This document shows positions 23,601-38,171 of a stretch of 64,000 nucleotides of DNA, piece by piece. The notes below the pieces were generated by a model that did not search any database, had not been told where the DNA came from, and worked only from the letters and a program-made list of their open reading frames with translations. Both the position numbers and the translations under genes were made by a program. Origin of the DNA: Sarcocystis neurona (Eukaryota > Apicomplexa > Conoidasida > Eucoccidiorida > Sarcocystidae); the NCBI GenBank assembly GCA_000727475.1, contig KL647290.1, positions 5,792,698 to 5,856,697 of the forward strand, in the 5' to 3' direction. Numbering within the stretch: position 1 is the stretch's first letter; each line of letters begins with the position of its first letter.

Positions 23601-26581
23601 ACTTGCTACACGTGTACGTCCGTGGGTTTTGTCTGATTCAACGAGAGAAGGTAATTTTCAATCTGCTTTGCAGTAATGATATGCCTGCTTTTCTTTTGTC
23701 TTCTGAAGCAGAGAATGGATTCTCCTCGTCTTGCAAAACATGTTCGGAAGTCGTGCTTGCCAGTTGTTTTGCCATTCAGGTGGCTGAAAGTGATTTTCCT
23801 ACTGCTTGCCTGGAACAGAAGAAAGAATTCCTTCCTTCTTAGAGAAGCAGAGACACAATAATCTGCTGCAAAGAGCTCTGCAACTCTGACCGCTCTTCCT
23901 TTTCTTAAAGAAAGCACCTAGTTGCTGAGTGATACTCAATTAGCGACGATACTCCGCCGTAGGATGTAGTCCATCAGTTGTGTTAAGAGTGTGTTGTTCT
24001 GGTATTCCTGTTTGTGCGCGTAGAAGAATAAGACACCGATCTTTTCCTTGTTTCAGAGAGCACTGCTGAAAGACAAGCACACCTTCTTCCAGCAAAGAGT
24101 AGGCGAGGGACTATTGTTTATGCACATGGTCACTGCTCACTTCTGTGTTGAACTAGACGGGAAGGCGGATTCGTACTTCGTTTTCCGCGTCGAAAAGAAG
24201 GCGCGCAGTTTTTCCCCGCTAGACAGCATGCTTTTTTTCCCCCTCTCTGTTCGCTAAAAGAGGAACACTACTTCTTCCATTGCGCAGTGCACGGAGAAAC
24301 TGCTGCCTATCCCTGGCAGACTACGAGAAGCTTTCCTGAGTGAATCAGCTCTCTGGTTGACTTCAGGTATAAACAGGGTACACGGAGTAAACGCTGACAA
24401 CCTTACACAATCCTTCGCAGAAAACTTGTCAGTTTGTACGGTAGACAAAAAGATACTTTAACGGTAAATTCGAAGCACGCAGGAGATCTTTCGAGATACA
24501 AGCTGTGTCTACATGTCACATGCTAGTTCCTCTATCTCGAGAGGGAATCTTTTTCTACTAACTGCTCACCGGATCCCTTGTTGTGCTTCTTGTTGTGAAC
24601 ACCATAGCTCGAATCGTTTCGTACATTTTCGGAAATCTTCGTGGTGGAGTGAGAAGCGCAAAGTGAAGTGCCACCGCTGCTGCTTGTGTTGCTGATTTTC
24701 TCAACAGAATGGACAGATTTGTTAACAGGAACCTCAATACTGACACAACAGCACATCGCTGGAATAAAACAGTAACGCGGCTAATACTACTGCTGTCTGT
24801 GTCTGCAGTTCCCTTGTTAAAGACGGTCCTTCCCTCCAATGTGAACCGCGCACTCAGATCACTATTCCGCTTATGCAGATGCTGACGCCAACGCTGTCTC
24901 CACGCGTGTGGAGGCGCAAAAGGTGATCCACAAAGAAAAGAACGTGTGTAAGCCTACTGCGAAGGTCTGCTAGAGAATTTGAGGAAACAGTGCAAGGTTA
25001 GCTGCTGCTTGTATTTCGTCGAAAAGATTGTCATCCAAGGGACGCTATATCTGAGTCCTTTATGAACTACAATCGTGTCGTTTACAGGACTGTACCTGGA
25101 CGTGTGAAAGTGTTATAAATATATATCGGTGCATATGTATATGCTGTCTGAGCAAGTAAACATCCGCATAGATCATGAACTGCAGCCTCAGGGGACAGAG
25201 TGAGCTCTACAGGTACTTAAGCTGCACAACATTACAGAATCGTTACGCTCCAGTCTCTAGTTGGGCACTTCCTGTATGTACGAAGCCTAGGTCTACGTCA
25301 GTAACCTTTCTGGCGTTGTGCAACCTTGTAAGCGGGGACAAGCTTTACCGATCGGCAAGCCAGCTACATACCATCTGCATCTCATTCAGGAAACTGATTA
25401 CGGAGAAGTTTAAACATATATGTAAAGTTCCGCTTCTTGGATATATTAACGTGACAAAGTTTTACACGCTCAAAAGGGCGTACGTGACCTGCTGGTGGTA
25501 ATGCTGCTGTTCAACGTCAGCGTCTGAAATAATCGCCGCATTGCATCCGTTGAACGGACAAGTTCCGTCCACAACAGTCACCACATATTATTGTGTACCA
25601 AAGCAGCTTATCCACGCGCATACGGCGGATCTTCGAGGACACTCGATGGAGGTATAACATCTACTTATATGTGTCACATTGGTCAGCATATATAAGTGTG
25701 CCTCCGTTCACCTTACCTGATTGTCAAAAGTAGAAAATTAATATACACATATACATATATATCGATATAGGTATATCGTGTAACTCTATTATTGTATCAA
25801 CGCCTCTGTATAACAGAGAGACGTGTTCGACCAGCAAAACAATCTATGCACCAGGTGTGTGAAGAGCGTTCTCTGCACACGGGCTTTCTTGTCTGCGTTT
25901 CCCGGGTTTACAGCACATGCGCACACAGATTGTCAAACTCGAAACAAGGTAAATTCACAATATGTATACCGTTATCGAACTACACGTACACGTATACCTA
26001 TACATGTATATACATGTATATGGACATATACACATCTTTGACGCTGACAGGCATGCACACATGTACTTGTCTGTCTGAATATGAGTACAGTCAGTATTGC
26101 GTATGTACTCCTTCAGGTAACACGGATCAATGAAGCTGCCTCCTCGATATATTCGATGTCGAGACACTGTCCTAGGACTTGTACGTCCGAGCTAACTGTC
26201 TCAGATACTTGTCAACTTCCCTTTATACAGGAGAAATCTTGAGACATTCTCTAGTTGATTTGCCAGCTTGCAAGCATGAACCATCTCTACGACGGCCTCT
26301 GTTGTTCCTCTTCAAGCGTACAGTACGTCTTTGTATCGACTCGGCGACACTCCGTACAGTTGTGCGATGTCTACACAGGGACGTTCCACCTGTATCCGCG
26401 CACACCTGTGTGTACAGCTATCAACACAGACAGATTCACACACAATTATCCATATATTGCTAAATGCACGATTATGAACTCATATCAGGGCTTCCGCGAA
26501 TGCAGGTTGTTTAATTGAGGGCATGTGTGTCTCGTGTGACCTCCTCGTAGGTTCGTTCCACTAGCCTCTCCTGCCGTATAT
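20645..26581. other. Convergent intergenic region, no supported gene
   Basis: This lies between the 3' ends of uL24 (plus) and the MORN gene (minus). Both 3' UTRs and polyadenylation sites must lie here. Short open frames with plausible splice sites occur on the plus strand at about 21640-22070 and 25290-26518, but none carries a family motif and their frames do not chain convincingly. Several (TA)n and TGTA-rich tracts are present. Confidence 0.5.
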
Positions 26582-27121
26582 TCACGTTGATGATTCACGT
26601 TGTCTGGCTTTTGCATCTTGCGCTGCCGCGGTATCCATATTTTTTCTCAGTTGTATGAGTTTCCAGATAAATCCAAGGATTCTCGCGAATTCAGGAAAAT
26701 AGAGGCCCTCATTCTCTGAAGGGAAGGGTTCGACTGTCGCATCTCCTTCTCCGTCCTTTGTTGTTGCTGCTACATCTGCCCGGTGCTCCTGAAAGCTTTG
26801 CTGTTGTTCTTCCTGCCCACCTATCAGCCAGTGTTGATGGTGATTCTGCCTAGTCGTCTGCAGAGCAGACGCCTGCTGCTCAGTCGCGCTCTGCATGCGT
26901 TGCTGCAGCTCCTCCGGCTGTTCGCTGGTTGCTTGTGTAAGTTCCTGCTGCTCGCGCATCTTCTGCCGCTGCTGCTGCTGCGGAGGATCTTGCAACACTA
27001 CTTGGTTTCCCGTTGCAGCAGAAGAGGGGATACTCGAAGAGACAGCAGCAGCACATGCTGCTTCTCGGCCGGGTAGAGGTGCAGTAGACTTGAAGGCGTC
27101 GAAAAGAGCATTGATATCACT
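26582..27121 (-). CDS. Gln-rich terminal exon, likely 3' end of the MORN gene
   Basis: 180 codons ending in TGA; a likely acceptor is the pyrimidine-rich stretch ending GCTGGTAGAG above 27121. The product starts SDINALFDAFKS, passes through a long Gln/Glu-rich low-complexity stretch coded by CAG-rich DNA, and ends in a hydrophobic helix with FPEFARILGFIWKLIQLR. The two ends look like the halves of a degenerate EF-hand-type helix pair (F-P-E-F), but this is weak. The opposite strand gives only poly-Leu and Cys frames, which supports the minus strand as coding. It may belong to the MORN gene or be the end of a separate gene. Confidence 0.6.
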   Translation of the reverse strand, partial: SDINALFDAFKSTAPLPGREAACAAAVSSSIPSSAATGNQVVLQDPPQQQQRQKMREQQELTQATSEQPEELQQRMQSATEQQASALQTTRQNHHQHWLIGGQEEQQQSFQEHRADVAATTKDGEGDATVEPFPSENEGLYFPEFARILGFIWKLIQLRKNMDTAAAQDAKARQRESST

Positions 27122-30100
27122 CTCTACCAGCACAGCGACAGAACAAGACACACGACTTCATTTGTGAGTACTAATAAATGCTTTCTGAATTCGGTGAAAA
27201 CTCACCGGCCCGTTGGCAGCTCTCAAATGCATACCAGCAGGCACACTCTTATACTCTGGTCCTATGTATACACGTATCTCTCTTTCTTTACCTGTGCGTA
27301 CACATAGGTAAACGCGTGAATCAAAAAATTTGGCTACGCCTCTCAGGACGCTCAGAGACCTTCAGCAAGTACATACTATCACAAATCTGCTTTTATGTGT
27401 AGGCGAGGCGTACGCATAGAGAGTATATGTTTACAATGACCTTCAGATTTGTAGTGAAGAGTTATGCAACAGGTACGCCATTTGACTCGGGCTGCTGGGC
27501 ACCGCAAGGCAGCTTTCCAAAAGAAATTTCTACTCGTTTGAGAAAAGCAGCGTCCGCAATAAAAGAAGACCACGGTACCAATAGCTACGTGGATAACACA
27601 TTTCCAGGACCATTCTATTCGGATTCTACGTGCTACCCGGCTTGTACAGTCTTACATCTTGTATGATCCGGTAGAGATTTTCGACTTCAGAAGGAACCAA
27701 GCTGCCCCACTCGTACTACAAATAATAGCTTCTCGAATGTCGCTACGAGCGTCGGTACGTTCTACACGTGTATACATATTTATGTGCATATATAAAGGCG
27801 CGCGTAACTGTATGTGGTGAAATGGCCCACTATTTGCCGTTTGTTTCGGGAAAGTCTTTAACTGTCGGTCCATTCTTTTGATGTAAACACAGATTCGCAA
27901 GGGGTGAGGCTGCGCGACAGACTAGAAGCGCAGCCGAATTTCAACGTACCGCGACACAGAGAGAGAGAGAGAGAAACGGCGCATGGACACGAAAGACACA
28001 GAGAGGCAGGAAGCGATTGAGAGAAGGAGAGAGAGAGAGGCTGTCTTCTGCAAAGACGTTAATGCGTGTGTATACGTGCACCAGCCTTGCTGGGAAGGTG
28101 AACATTCTTGTATTCGCTACGCCGCAACTAGGTGGAGGTAGACACACCTTTGTACCCCCGGCCATCAGCTCTCATCATGCGTACCTCTGTTGTTAATCTC
28201 TGTGCATTTTCAGTATCAGCCCACACGTGCGACTTTGGTCGCCGCCTTACTCTGTGCGTCTGTGAATATTCATGATTACCTCGGGGCGAAGCCCACTGCT
28301 AAAACGACACAGCCCATTGAGCTTGCTTTTTTGTACGTAGCTGTTGTGAAGGCATATATGCGGTGCGAATATCCGTTTACACTAGACAAGCAAGGTATAC
28401 GTGTGTTCTCGTAGAACGCTGGCCGTAAACACCCGGCTTGTCACGGTCACTTTTTCACTGTGATCCATGCGCTTACATCGATACCGCGGTCAGACGCGTA
28501 CTACGTCGTATGCGTGTATCAAGATGCGGCCTACGTACACCGTATGCGTGCAGCTTTTCAGAGCTATGAAGAATTCCGTGGGCGACGTTCAAAACACGCA
28601 ATATATTCCGTACCTGTCAAGAATGTATATTTGAACTTGTTGATGAGCAGCTGACGCAGTCCAGCGCGGCAGAGAAAGAAGCTAACCTGAGGAAAGTTGT
28701 GGGGGGAAACGGATAAAGACGCGGACAGACCGTCTCCTTAAGTCGTAAAATTACTAAGTAAGTGTGATTCCGATGTCTTCCTAAGGTCCACACTGCGGTC
28801 AGAGTAGGTTTCAGCTTTCCGTCTGTCTCTTTTTGTTGTACTTCTGCTCCTTCTACACTACTCTTGCTGTCCGCTTTGTCGTGCCGCTGTTTTCTCTAGC
28901 ATCCTCTTCACGCTCAATCTTCTTCTGCTGTATTCTGTCGTCCTTGCTTCTTCCTCGCTTGGTAGTTCTTCCATTCAGCCTGTCGTCATCGCTTTGCTTC
29001 CCCAACTAGTGTTTTTGGTGTTGCCAGTTTGTGTCTCTGGTAACTACTGCTGCTATACCCGCCGCCCGGTCTACAATCATTGTCTCTGGCATTCTGTATC
29101 ACTGATATTTTCATCAGTATTAATTCGAGACCACATCACCGTAGGGTGGCCATCTACTTGTAGCACACTTGTAATATTTCTATGCCCCAATGTTTGAGAT
29201 TTACCGTTTGGTCCTCCTGCGATTTCTTGAGAGGTACAGCGGTGCATCACAATATAATCCGCTCCTTTTCCCGAACAATTCTACGGAAGCCGTACTTCTC
29301 AACAACGTCTCAGGATCCCCTGCTGGTCTCCTAGCTGCTTTAAATATTTGGCCGTTACTACGTCAGCACATTTTGCCTTCCAGTTATCCTACAAATGTAT
29401 CATTTTAGTGTTGGCCACATTTTGTCACCACTACATTGCTTCCTGATCTCTTAGTCCACCTTGTGTGACTCTTCGTCATTCTATCATCGCCGTGCCTTGA
29501 TTTCAGGTCATATTATTGATCACGTACTCCTTTCCTGCCTGCTCCGCATTCACCGTTTCTCCGTCCACCGTTGGTGAACTAGTAATCACTTTCTTTAGTC
29601 GTCGAACGCTACTTATACACCCTCTGATTCTTCTACCTCCTTATTCTGGGGTTGTTGTAGTTATCTAACTCTGGCATGTGTTATCCTCCTTGGCATCCTC
29701 ATTGCTTTGTTGCTGAGAATTAGGCGCGGAAGGAGACCTTTTGTTTCTGCCAGGGGAGTCCGAGAGAATATCAGAAATCCTGTACCGCGGACGTATTTCT
29801 TAGTGGACACTTTGCCACCTGTAGCGTTTTTATATAACGAGCAGGAAGTTTATTACGGAAAAAAGATACGATTGCTTCCTAGTGTGGTCAACACGTCTAG
29901 CGAAGTCACCTCGACTTTTCCTTACCTCTGCGAAAAAAACAGGGTCAGATTATCTTGTCTGAAATTCAGCGTATCATTTCCAATAGAGGTGAATGTATCA
30001 TAGGCAGTCATCGGGCAACTGAAATAATGCATTCCTCCGACTACAAGCATGACTGAGGTGTGTCAGTCTCTTATCAACACGGGTATCTTCCGCGTCTCGA

Positions 30101-33100
30101 ACAGACTCCACTGGATTGTTGCGACGGCGGAAACACGAAATGTCTGTTAAGCACACAACTGTATGGATGCATGTGCAGTACACATCAAGTGCACGTATTT
30201 TTATGCCTAAGTACACACTACGTGGGCACGTTCACTGCAGTCAAATATACGTGACTCCTCCAAGTCGAAAAATCAAACTCCTAATGCAACTAAACACGTG
30301 TTTTGTGATGTGTTTGTCTTTTTCAGGACATTTATCTGTGGGAAATACATGAGTCGCGGACATCTCACATATCTGCAGATGTACGTGTCCGAGGGCGAAG
30401 AAGCATGCCTTCGACTGCCAATAGCTTTAATCTCGTACTTGGTCTTTCTAACTACTAAGCGGTACACCCAGCTCACGCAACTGCGGGTGTTCACCCCAGC
30501 ACGTGAATTATTGTCGCACGTGCAAGAAACCCGTCTGCACATTATATGCAGGCCTCCGTGTGTAACATTAGCTTATTGTACACGTTTCCACATATACGTG
30601 TGTACCGGTATACACGTGCGGGCCTAAGTACAAATGCTTGCCTTCAGACTAAAATATCTGTATTCTCTCGTAAACACGAAAGTGCATCTCGTATAATAAA
30701 GGAACACCTTGTTCAGGCGCATCGTATACTGTAGCTCATTCTGCTCTACAAAGTGCTCCCATCTACAAATATATCGACGCACGCATCAAGTCAGGCACCT
30801 GTGTGTCTATCTGTACACACACATATATTGACCACGTGAAAAAGGATAAAACTTGGCAGCAACTCTCAGCGAAAGTGGGCGGATGAGCTGAGAGGGACCG
30901 GACTTATTTTGAAGTGAAAATTGTACATTTCAACACTTTTAAGTGTGGTTCTTCCTCGTAGAATGCACGTGCATCCTTCAGCACAGAAGTTGGGAGTACC
31001 GTAGTTGCTTCCGTAAAAGCCGTTTTCAAATCGTCCAATTCATCATCGGTCATCAGGATATCCAGCTGCGCACAAACACAAAAGCAGCCGCGTAGCAGGC
31101 TCGTGAAGCCAATACGAGGCGACGTGCGTAGGTGTTGACAAAAGTGTCATACGTGCGCGAGAGTAGACCTGCACATACATAAACATATCTGGATGCATGT
31201 GTATAGGTGAATACACACGTGTGGAGGCTTCTACAGAAATAAGAAGGGCGACGCAGTACTTGCCCTACAAAGATGCACGTCGCCGCACAGATTCCTGAAG
31301 AAAATATACAAAGTAAGCTGGAAGCAGGTGCTTGAGCAAAGGATACATTTGTAAATATTCATTCGTTTCGACTTGGTATATTGATAGAGACAGGGAGGGA
31401 TACGTTCGTGAGAGATCCCGAACAGACGCACAAATTTAGTCTTACAGGGTACGACTAAATTGTCCAAAGTATACTTAGGCATCGCAGTGACAGGTGAAGA
31501 GAGGGAGGCAGTCGTCTACACATATCTGTACAGCTATACATACCTTTTGAAAGCAAATGGTGTGAGGAGTAAAACAGAAGTTACCTGAGGCCGCCGGATA
31601 AACAATGTGTCTGCATTTATGCAGAGCTATTCAAACGAATGTATGAGCCAAACGAATCCATTTGTGTAGGGATGAGGACAGGGGAGGAAGCCGTGAAGAA
31701 GGAAGATAAAGATACGCAGCCGCTGGTCTGTGTACGTAGACATCCGCTGATATACGCGGCAGCTCCGTGACTGTCTTTAAATTTCGTAGTAAACCTATCT
31801 GCAGAACGCTTGTTCTTCGGCTCAGAAAAGGGCACCCGTACAGGATGTATATGCCACACACGGATTTGTCTGCGTGTATCTGTACGTCTACGTCTCTTTG
31901 GTATAACGAGGATCATGCGGACCTCCGCGCTAGATTACGTGAAACCGTTCTCCCTACTCCCGTGACACGCAGGTACATGTAATCTCGCGCACTGTTGGGG
32001 AGTGAAGTCTGCGTGCAAATGCATCGCTGCAGGATTGCGTAGAAGTAATAATAAGTGTACGTAGATGCGCGCGTGTGAACCAATGTAGACACTGACGATC
32101 CGTTGAGGTAAGGCTGAGCTGTGTCAATCACGAAAGCACACCTGAGAGTACAGTAGGTCGCGGAGTTGACAGGACGCATTTTGAGTACACACGCCTGCAT
32201 ACAAATATTTCTGTACACCCACGTGTACAGAAATATTGTACACCCACGTGTACAATCCTGTCGGCATGGCTGCACCGTTGTATGCATATGTGCATTCCAT
32301 CTTTAACGATTCGTGTTTCACCGAGTATGGAACAGTTACGCCTAATTCTTGCGAAGCTTTGTTGCGGCGGCTATCCCAGGAGAACCTGCGCATGAAACCA
32401 CCACGCCAGCGTCTTCTTCTTCTTCCTGTGCCTAGATATAAATGTGTGGATGTACGTGACAACATATATATGTATATATATGTGTGTATATATATAAATA
32501 TAGATATGTACTATTGTGGACACAGCGGGAGAAGACTACAACCTTTCACAGTCCTAACAGATTTATTGCCTTAACTATTACTGGTGAAAAACAGAACCAC
32601 AGGTCATTATCAAAGAACTTGTATGCCCTATCCACTAGTATGAGTACATTTATTCCATACCGCTGGGTGACGAGCGCGTACAATGTATGAGACAATACTT
32701 ACAGGTGTATGCTGCAGCCGATAAAACAGCCTTGACGTTTCTACGCCTGCCAGCGCATTGGTAAGTGTACTCTCCGGTTGTGCAAGGTGCAGGAGGGGTA
32801 AAGGCGGATCTTCATCTTCACTCCACGACTTCTCTTTCGCGTCTGGTAAATCGTGAAGCAGCGTCAGCAACTGATAGTCCAGTGGGCAGAATATAAATGG
32901 CAGCATCAGTAGATGTAGTATACCAGCAGTTGCTGCATCAACAACAAGTGCGAGCACCGTAAAGGGACTTGCAGCAGGTACAGCATCAACAGACCTCACT
33001 CACGACGTGTAGACGCACCAGCTGCAGCGCAAGCACTTAAAGAACTGTGTGTGCTCCTGCAGCGTCAACAAGATATCCAGTCCATCATTTGTGACAGCAG

Positions 33101-36100
33101 GAGAAGAGCCAAGCAGCCGCACCACATTCAATCTCAGATGCTAGCACAGCCGCTGTTGCAGGTGCCACAGCAGCAGCGTCATTGTTCAAACGAGAAAAAC
33201 CAATGCAGCTCGCGTCACACGGTTACACTAGAGTAAGCTGTCGCTGCAGCAGGGCTGTTACAGTCCTGGAAACCGTGCATGAATGACAGTAGTCTTGCAG
33301 ACCTCAGGCAGTCCATTAACCTTACGTGCTGTAGCAACAAGGGCAACAGCACTTTTTGGAGAACCAACAGCCGCAGCAACGATATCATGTCTAATAAGCA
33401 CCTGTGTATCAACTTCTTTAGAAGCCGTTTTACGAACTGTGACATAACAAGCTGAGCGAGCAAAGGCTAAAGATAATGCAACAGAAGAAGTGTACAGGTT
33501 ACAAGAGTACCTGCTGAAAGCTCGTTGCATGTAAACCGGCCACCTGTGTACGAGAAAGGACTGCAGCAGCAGCGGTAGCAGGTACACGCTGATGTTATTT
33601 GCCCTACGTACGGCACCAGCAGTGGATGTGACTCCACCATCTCCAAAGACAAGTGTTTGAGCTGCAAAAGCGCCAGGTGGCTGCACTTGCAATGACAAGA
33701 AGTACGCTTCGTTCAGCGGTCCACAAAGGTGCGTAACAGCAGCTGTGGCAGCAGTCGTAGCAGCCCACGTACCACCATCCTTCCGTGGACCACCACTATT
33801 TAGCCCAACATGTGAGCAGGCTTGAGCAGCCCGAGGAGCATTGTATTTCCAACAAACGAGAATATAGAGCACATCTTTCTAGAGTATGCTCCGTGACACG
33901 TGAGCAATGAGCTCGAGACAGAGAAGCGACACTACGTCCAGAGATCTGGATTGACTCGCAGCGCTTGATTTATAACCTTCTGCTACGGCTTCTGCAAACG
34001 GGAGCCATTAACGCTAGAGACTCGAGAAGCCTGAGGTGCACCCACGCATTATCAGTAGACTTGGCTGCTCCGAAACGGGCGAACCGAGTAGTGTTGTGAC
34101 ACCACACACGTACGACCGTCGCCGACGGCAGACCTGTCGATTATGTCGTGGGGATTATCTAACACCTCGCGTGTACGGGCAGAGTGGCAGCAGCAATATC
34201 AAGTGCTCCGGCAGCTGTAGTACAGCCTGCACAGCAGCGGCACACCCTTCGCCAACGAAGCCAATTGCGGCAACGTTTGCGGTAGCAAGAGGATCGAGAG
34301 CAGCCTTGGCCGCAGGCGAAGCCTCACGAGAAACGTGTTACACAAGAAGCAGCGAAAGCCACAGAAACTCTTGCAGGTAGGCACGAAGAGCATTGACACG
34401 GCAGGCGGCAGTGAGGGCTTCAACAATTTTCGAAGAACTACCCCTGAACTCAACGGCTTTGTCACAGCAATATCTTGAGGAGCAGCCGCAGCAGCTTTAG
34501 TGCTTCGCGCTGCCGCAGCGCAGCTGAGTGTAAACGGTCCAGCAGGACATTAAATGGCGTACCAACGTCAAAAGCATAACCGCCAGCTTTCCAACTTTCG
34601 TCGGCTTTACCAGCAGCAGGGAGCGCTAGCTCAGCAGTGACTCCACTACGAACGGCCGCAGAATCACCGGCGGCACTATTACCGGCGTCCGCAGGGGTTT
34701 CTTCAGACTCAGGTGGCCCATCGCGTTGTAATGCTTGGGAAAGGATAGATACAGATAGAGAGGATGCATCGTTGAACTCGTCGTTATCGACAGGAATTGA
34801 ATTCCAGAATACGCCTGCACGCGGAAGGAGGACAATGACCCTGTTGTCGTCGACGATAAGTACGTAAACCTCATGCACGTCTAGTCATTGGCAGAAGGTA
34901 GGAGTCAAGTCGGGACGTCAAATGTACAGCTGGTGAAAACGAATGGCGTTTGGAGCCTCACTCACGTCAGATAAGAACGAAAAAAGGAGATGAGATGATG
35001 CATAGAGAGAAAGACAGCTGAAGAGCAGTCGCGTTATAGCAGACTCTCCTTAGTTATTACCTAAGAGTTGACACGGTACAAAAGGAGACAATACCAGTGC
35101 GGGAGAAACAATACTTGAGCAGCAGGATAAAGGCAGAAAGGAGACATGGAAAAGGAAGAAGCAAAGGAACAGCAATTTTGGGAAGACGCTAAAAAGGAGC
35201 AGAAGAATGACACACAAATACAAACGAGGATACACAGGGAGACGGCGGAGAACACGAACACGGTGGAGTACAAGAAAACAAAGTACGAAGAAGCACACGA
35301 GGGAGAGAAACCAGAAAGGGAACATGCACTGCGGACCTGAGAGAGCTCGGTGAGAGAAGAAACTTTCCCCGAGAGGGATTACTGAAGTCGTTCTGCGGGT
35401 CACAAAGCATGTCAGAAGCACCTCTGTATGACACTTGTTACACCCTTTCAACAGGCATTCATTTGTGAATCAGTGAATATACATTGGTGGGGTTATACAC
35501 GTATACAAGGATACACGTACGTACTGGTTCGCACTGTTTTCGACAGAGCGCGTACACGCGTAGAGGTTGGGTACACGAACATCAACGAAATGCAAGTCAG
35601 GCACACTCTACTTGTTCGTCCTGTTTGACGTGGGTAGATGTGAGTGGTCGATCTGTTCTCACTTGTACTGTGCGTGTCGTGCGTGTAGATAATACACGCG
35701 TATATGGCAAGCGACACGGGTTCAACATAAAGCCTCTAACTGTTTATATGTCCGATTCATTTGCCAAAATACATAGGCGCGCCCACGTTTGTGTATGCAA
35801 AGGCAAAAGCTTGCTAACACGTGTGAACCACCCTAACTGTGCTTGTGTCACGGAACACACCTTTCAGTGTGTCAACACAGCGCACGCACCTGATGCGTAT
35901 TGTTACCTCTAAACATACCCAGAACTATAAATGTGCGTATATGTGTAAACAGGAAACGTTGAGGCATATACACACCTGCATACGCGTGCCCGTATTTTCT
36001 TATGGATATGTGTGTAACTAAAACAAGACACTTGTAAGTAGGAGATATCTCGTAGTGCCAGCAGGCAGTAGAGATGTCGGCAGACACCTAGGTATGCGCT

Positions 36101-38125
36101 ATCACATCAACACGCCGTCTACGCAAGAGTACACGTATACATACATATATATATATATATATGCGCAATAACTCATTCGAATATACAGATAGTGGCAGGC
36201 CTGATGAGTCAGTGCTGACCTGCTACCATTTGATCGTTGGCCCATTGTCCCTCCCGCACTTTCTTTGACGCGTGCTTGTACACTCCATGTCCTTCCTGTT
36301 CACAAAAGTCATATTCCCCCAAGACAATTTTCTTCAGAAAAACACCGACTGTACACAGTCGTAAGAATATGTGTCACTCGCTTTTTCATACACATGTATG
36401 CGTATGAATATATGTGGATCTCCCAGCAATGTTTCGTGATATGGACCTACAATATGGTGTAGGGGGCGAACAGAAAATATCTGAATATCGTACGGGAAGA
36501 GTGCAAATATCCGCCTCCAAAAATATCGTGTACTCACGTAGAAAGGGAAGGGTATGGCGACGTGTGCCCAGAATTACACCTCGCCACGTCTCCGCGTTGA
36601 AAAAAGATTTGTCTGTCAGCGGCGGCTTCTTGTCTTTCTTTACGCTTTCTTTCCACGTATAGATTGCAAAAGAAGACACACAAATACATTTTGTACACAA
36701 TGCGATACGTATCATCGTATGACATACAATGATACTGCACTTTATACACAATGTAGTACTTTAACTCGAGCGTTTCTCCTGGCCACCACTTTTGTCGAAG
36801 GCACTCACAGGCAGTCGTACCACAAACTCGCTTTCAAAATCACCAAGCCATGCAGGCATGCTCGTACGCGCTGTGTCTTCTTAGACCTTGTACACACAGA
36901 TACTTCTACTCCAGCTTTTTTGCATTGAACAGATGAAGGATTATATATGTATATAAATATATATATATATATTCATTCTCCAATCACATACCTTTCATGC
37001 ACGAATTTCTAACAGAGGTTTGCTGCTACAAATAAAACTTTCGTTTACTCAGTTAAACAGACGCTGCCTTCTGTTTACACCTGTCCTACACACCGGGTGT
37101 AAATCGTGTGGTTAAATGCCAATACACGCAACTCCATTCCCTCTATACTTGAGTGTCTTCATATGTATACAAACTCCCACTTCGTCCATGCACTATAGAC
37201 TCTCTTCACATGCGCGTCTACTCATACAAGTGTCTACTTGCTTATACACAACTGCCAACCCTCCTGCCATATATATATATATATATACATGCATATGTAC
37301 GCCCATGCAAATCGTTATGGTGTCAACCACACTAGTGCACTGACAGAGAAACAGGCAGCGGCACGGACGCAAAGAGAGGGGAAGAACAAGGGATAACGTA
37401 GTCGTCAAGCTCCTGTCCGTCTCCTCCAAAAGGAAGAACCTGTACCAACTCTTATGCCATTTCTCTGAGTTTGTAATTATATAAAGAAAATGCATAGACA
37501 GTTTGCTGCATACTGTTCGATGTACGTATTGGAGTCTGATGGGAAAACGCGAAATGTAGAATAAATTGTTAGGCCTTGTTCGCCGTCGTGTCCATCCGTG
37601 TATGTATGTATATATACACATATGAGCGTACCTACATGCGCACACATGTGTCTGTGTATATCCATATATCTTCGAAGATTACACGCTTGAGTACCTAAAA
37701 CCCTACCATGCCTTGCCATAGATACCAGCATGTACCGCCGTGTGAAAACATCAGCACGCCCGAGTGTCTGCACACATACGCCTATATATGCGTGTACGTA
37801 CGAGTTTCAAGTAAATAACCAGATATAAAAATATGGAGAGAGAACAGACAATGAAAGCGACATGGGTGCTCTGTTACGACAGAATAAAGCTGTGGGGGCA
37901 AACTTCTACCAGACGAGTTAGCGCGTGCGCACACAAACGTGAATTTAATACAAAGCGTACTTTTGGAGAGGTGAGCATGTATACGCTTATTCTGACACCC
38001 CGGTTTGCTTGGAGTCGCCCTTTGAAAGGTTATCCTCTTTAAAGAGCTTCTATTTTAGACCCACGACGGATACCCTGGGCTATAAATACAAAAACGAGTC
38101 CACCTGTACATATAAATATAAATGC

Positions 38126-38171
<46 letters not shown>

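Noticed and set aside
25289..26518. Chain of plus-strand splice-like exons, one with a WD40-like stretch (VSTRRHSVQLCDVYTG)
   Set aside because: Only one weak repeat-like segment, no other WD units nearby, and the frame ends at 26518 just before the minus-strand terminal exon. Not enough to call a gene.
28213..28395. Plus-strand segment with good splice sites and a helical product
   Set aside because: The opposite strand of the same DNA also shows an in-frame splice-bounded segment, and it lies inside the minus-strand MORN locus, so strand cannot be decided.
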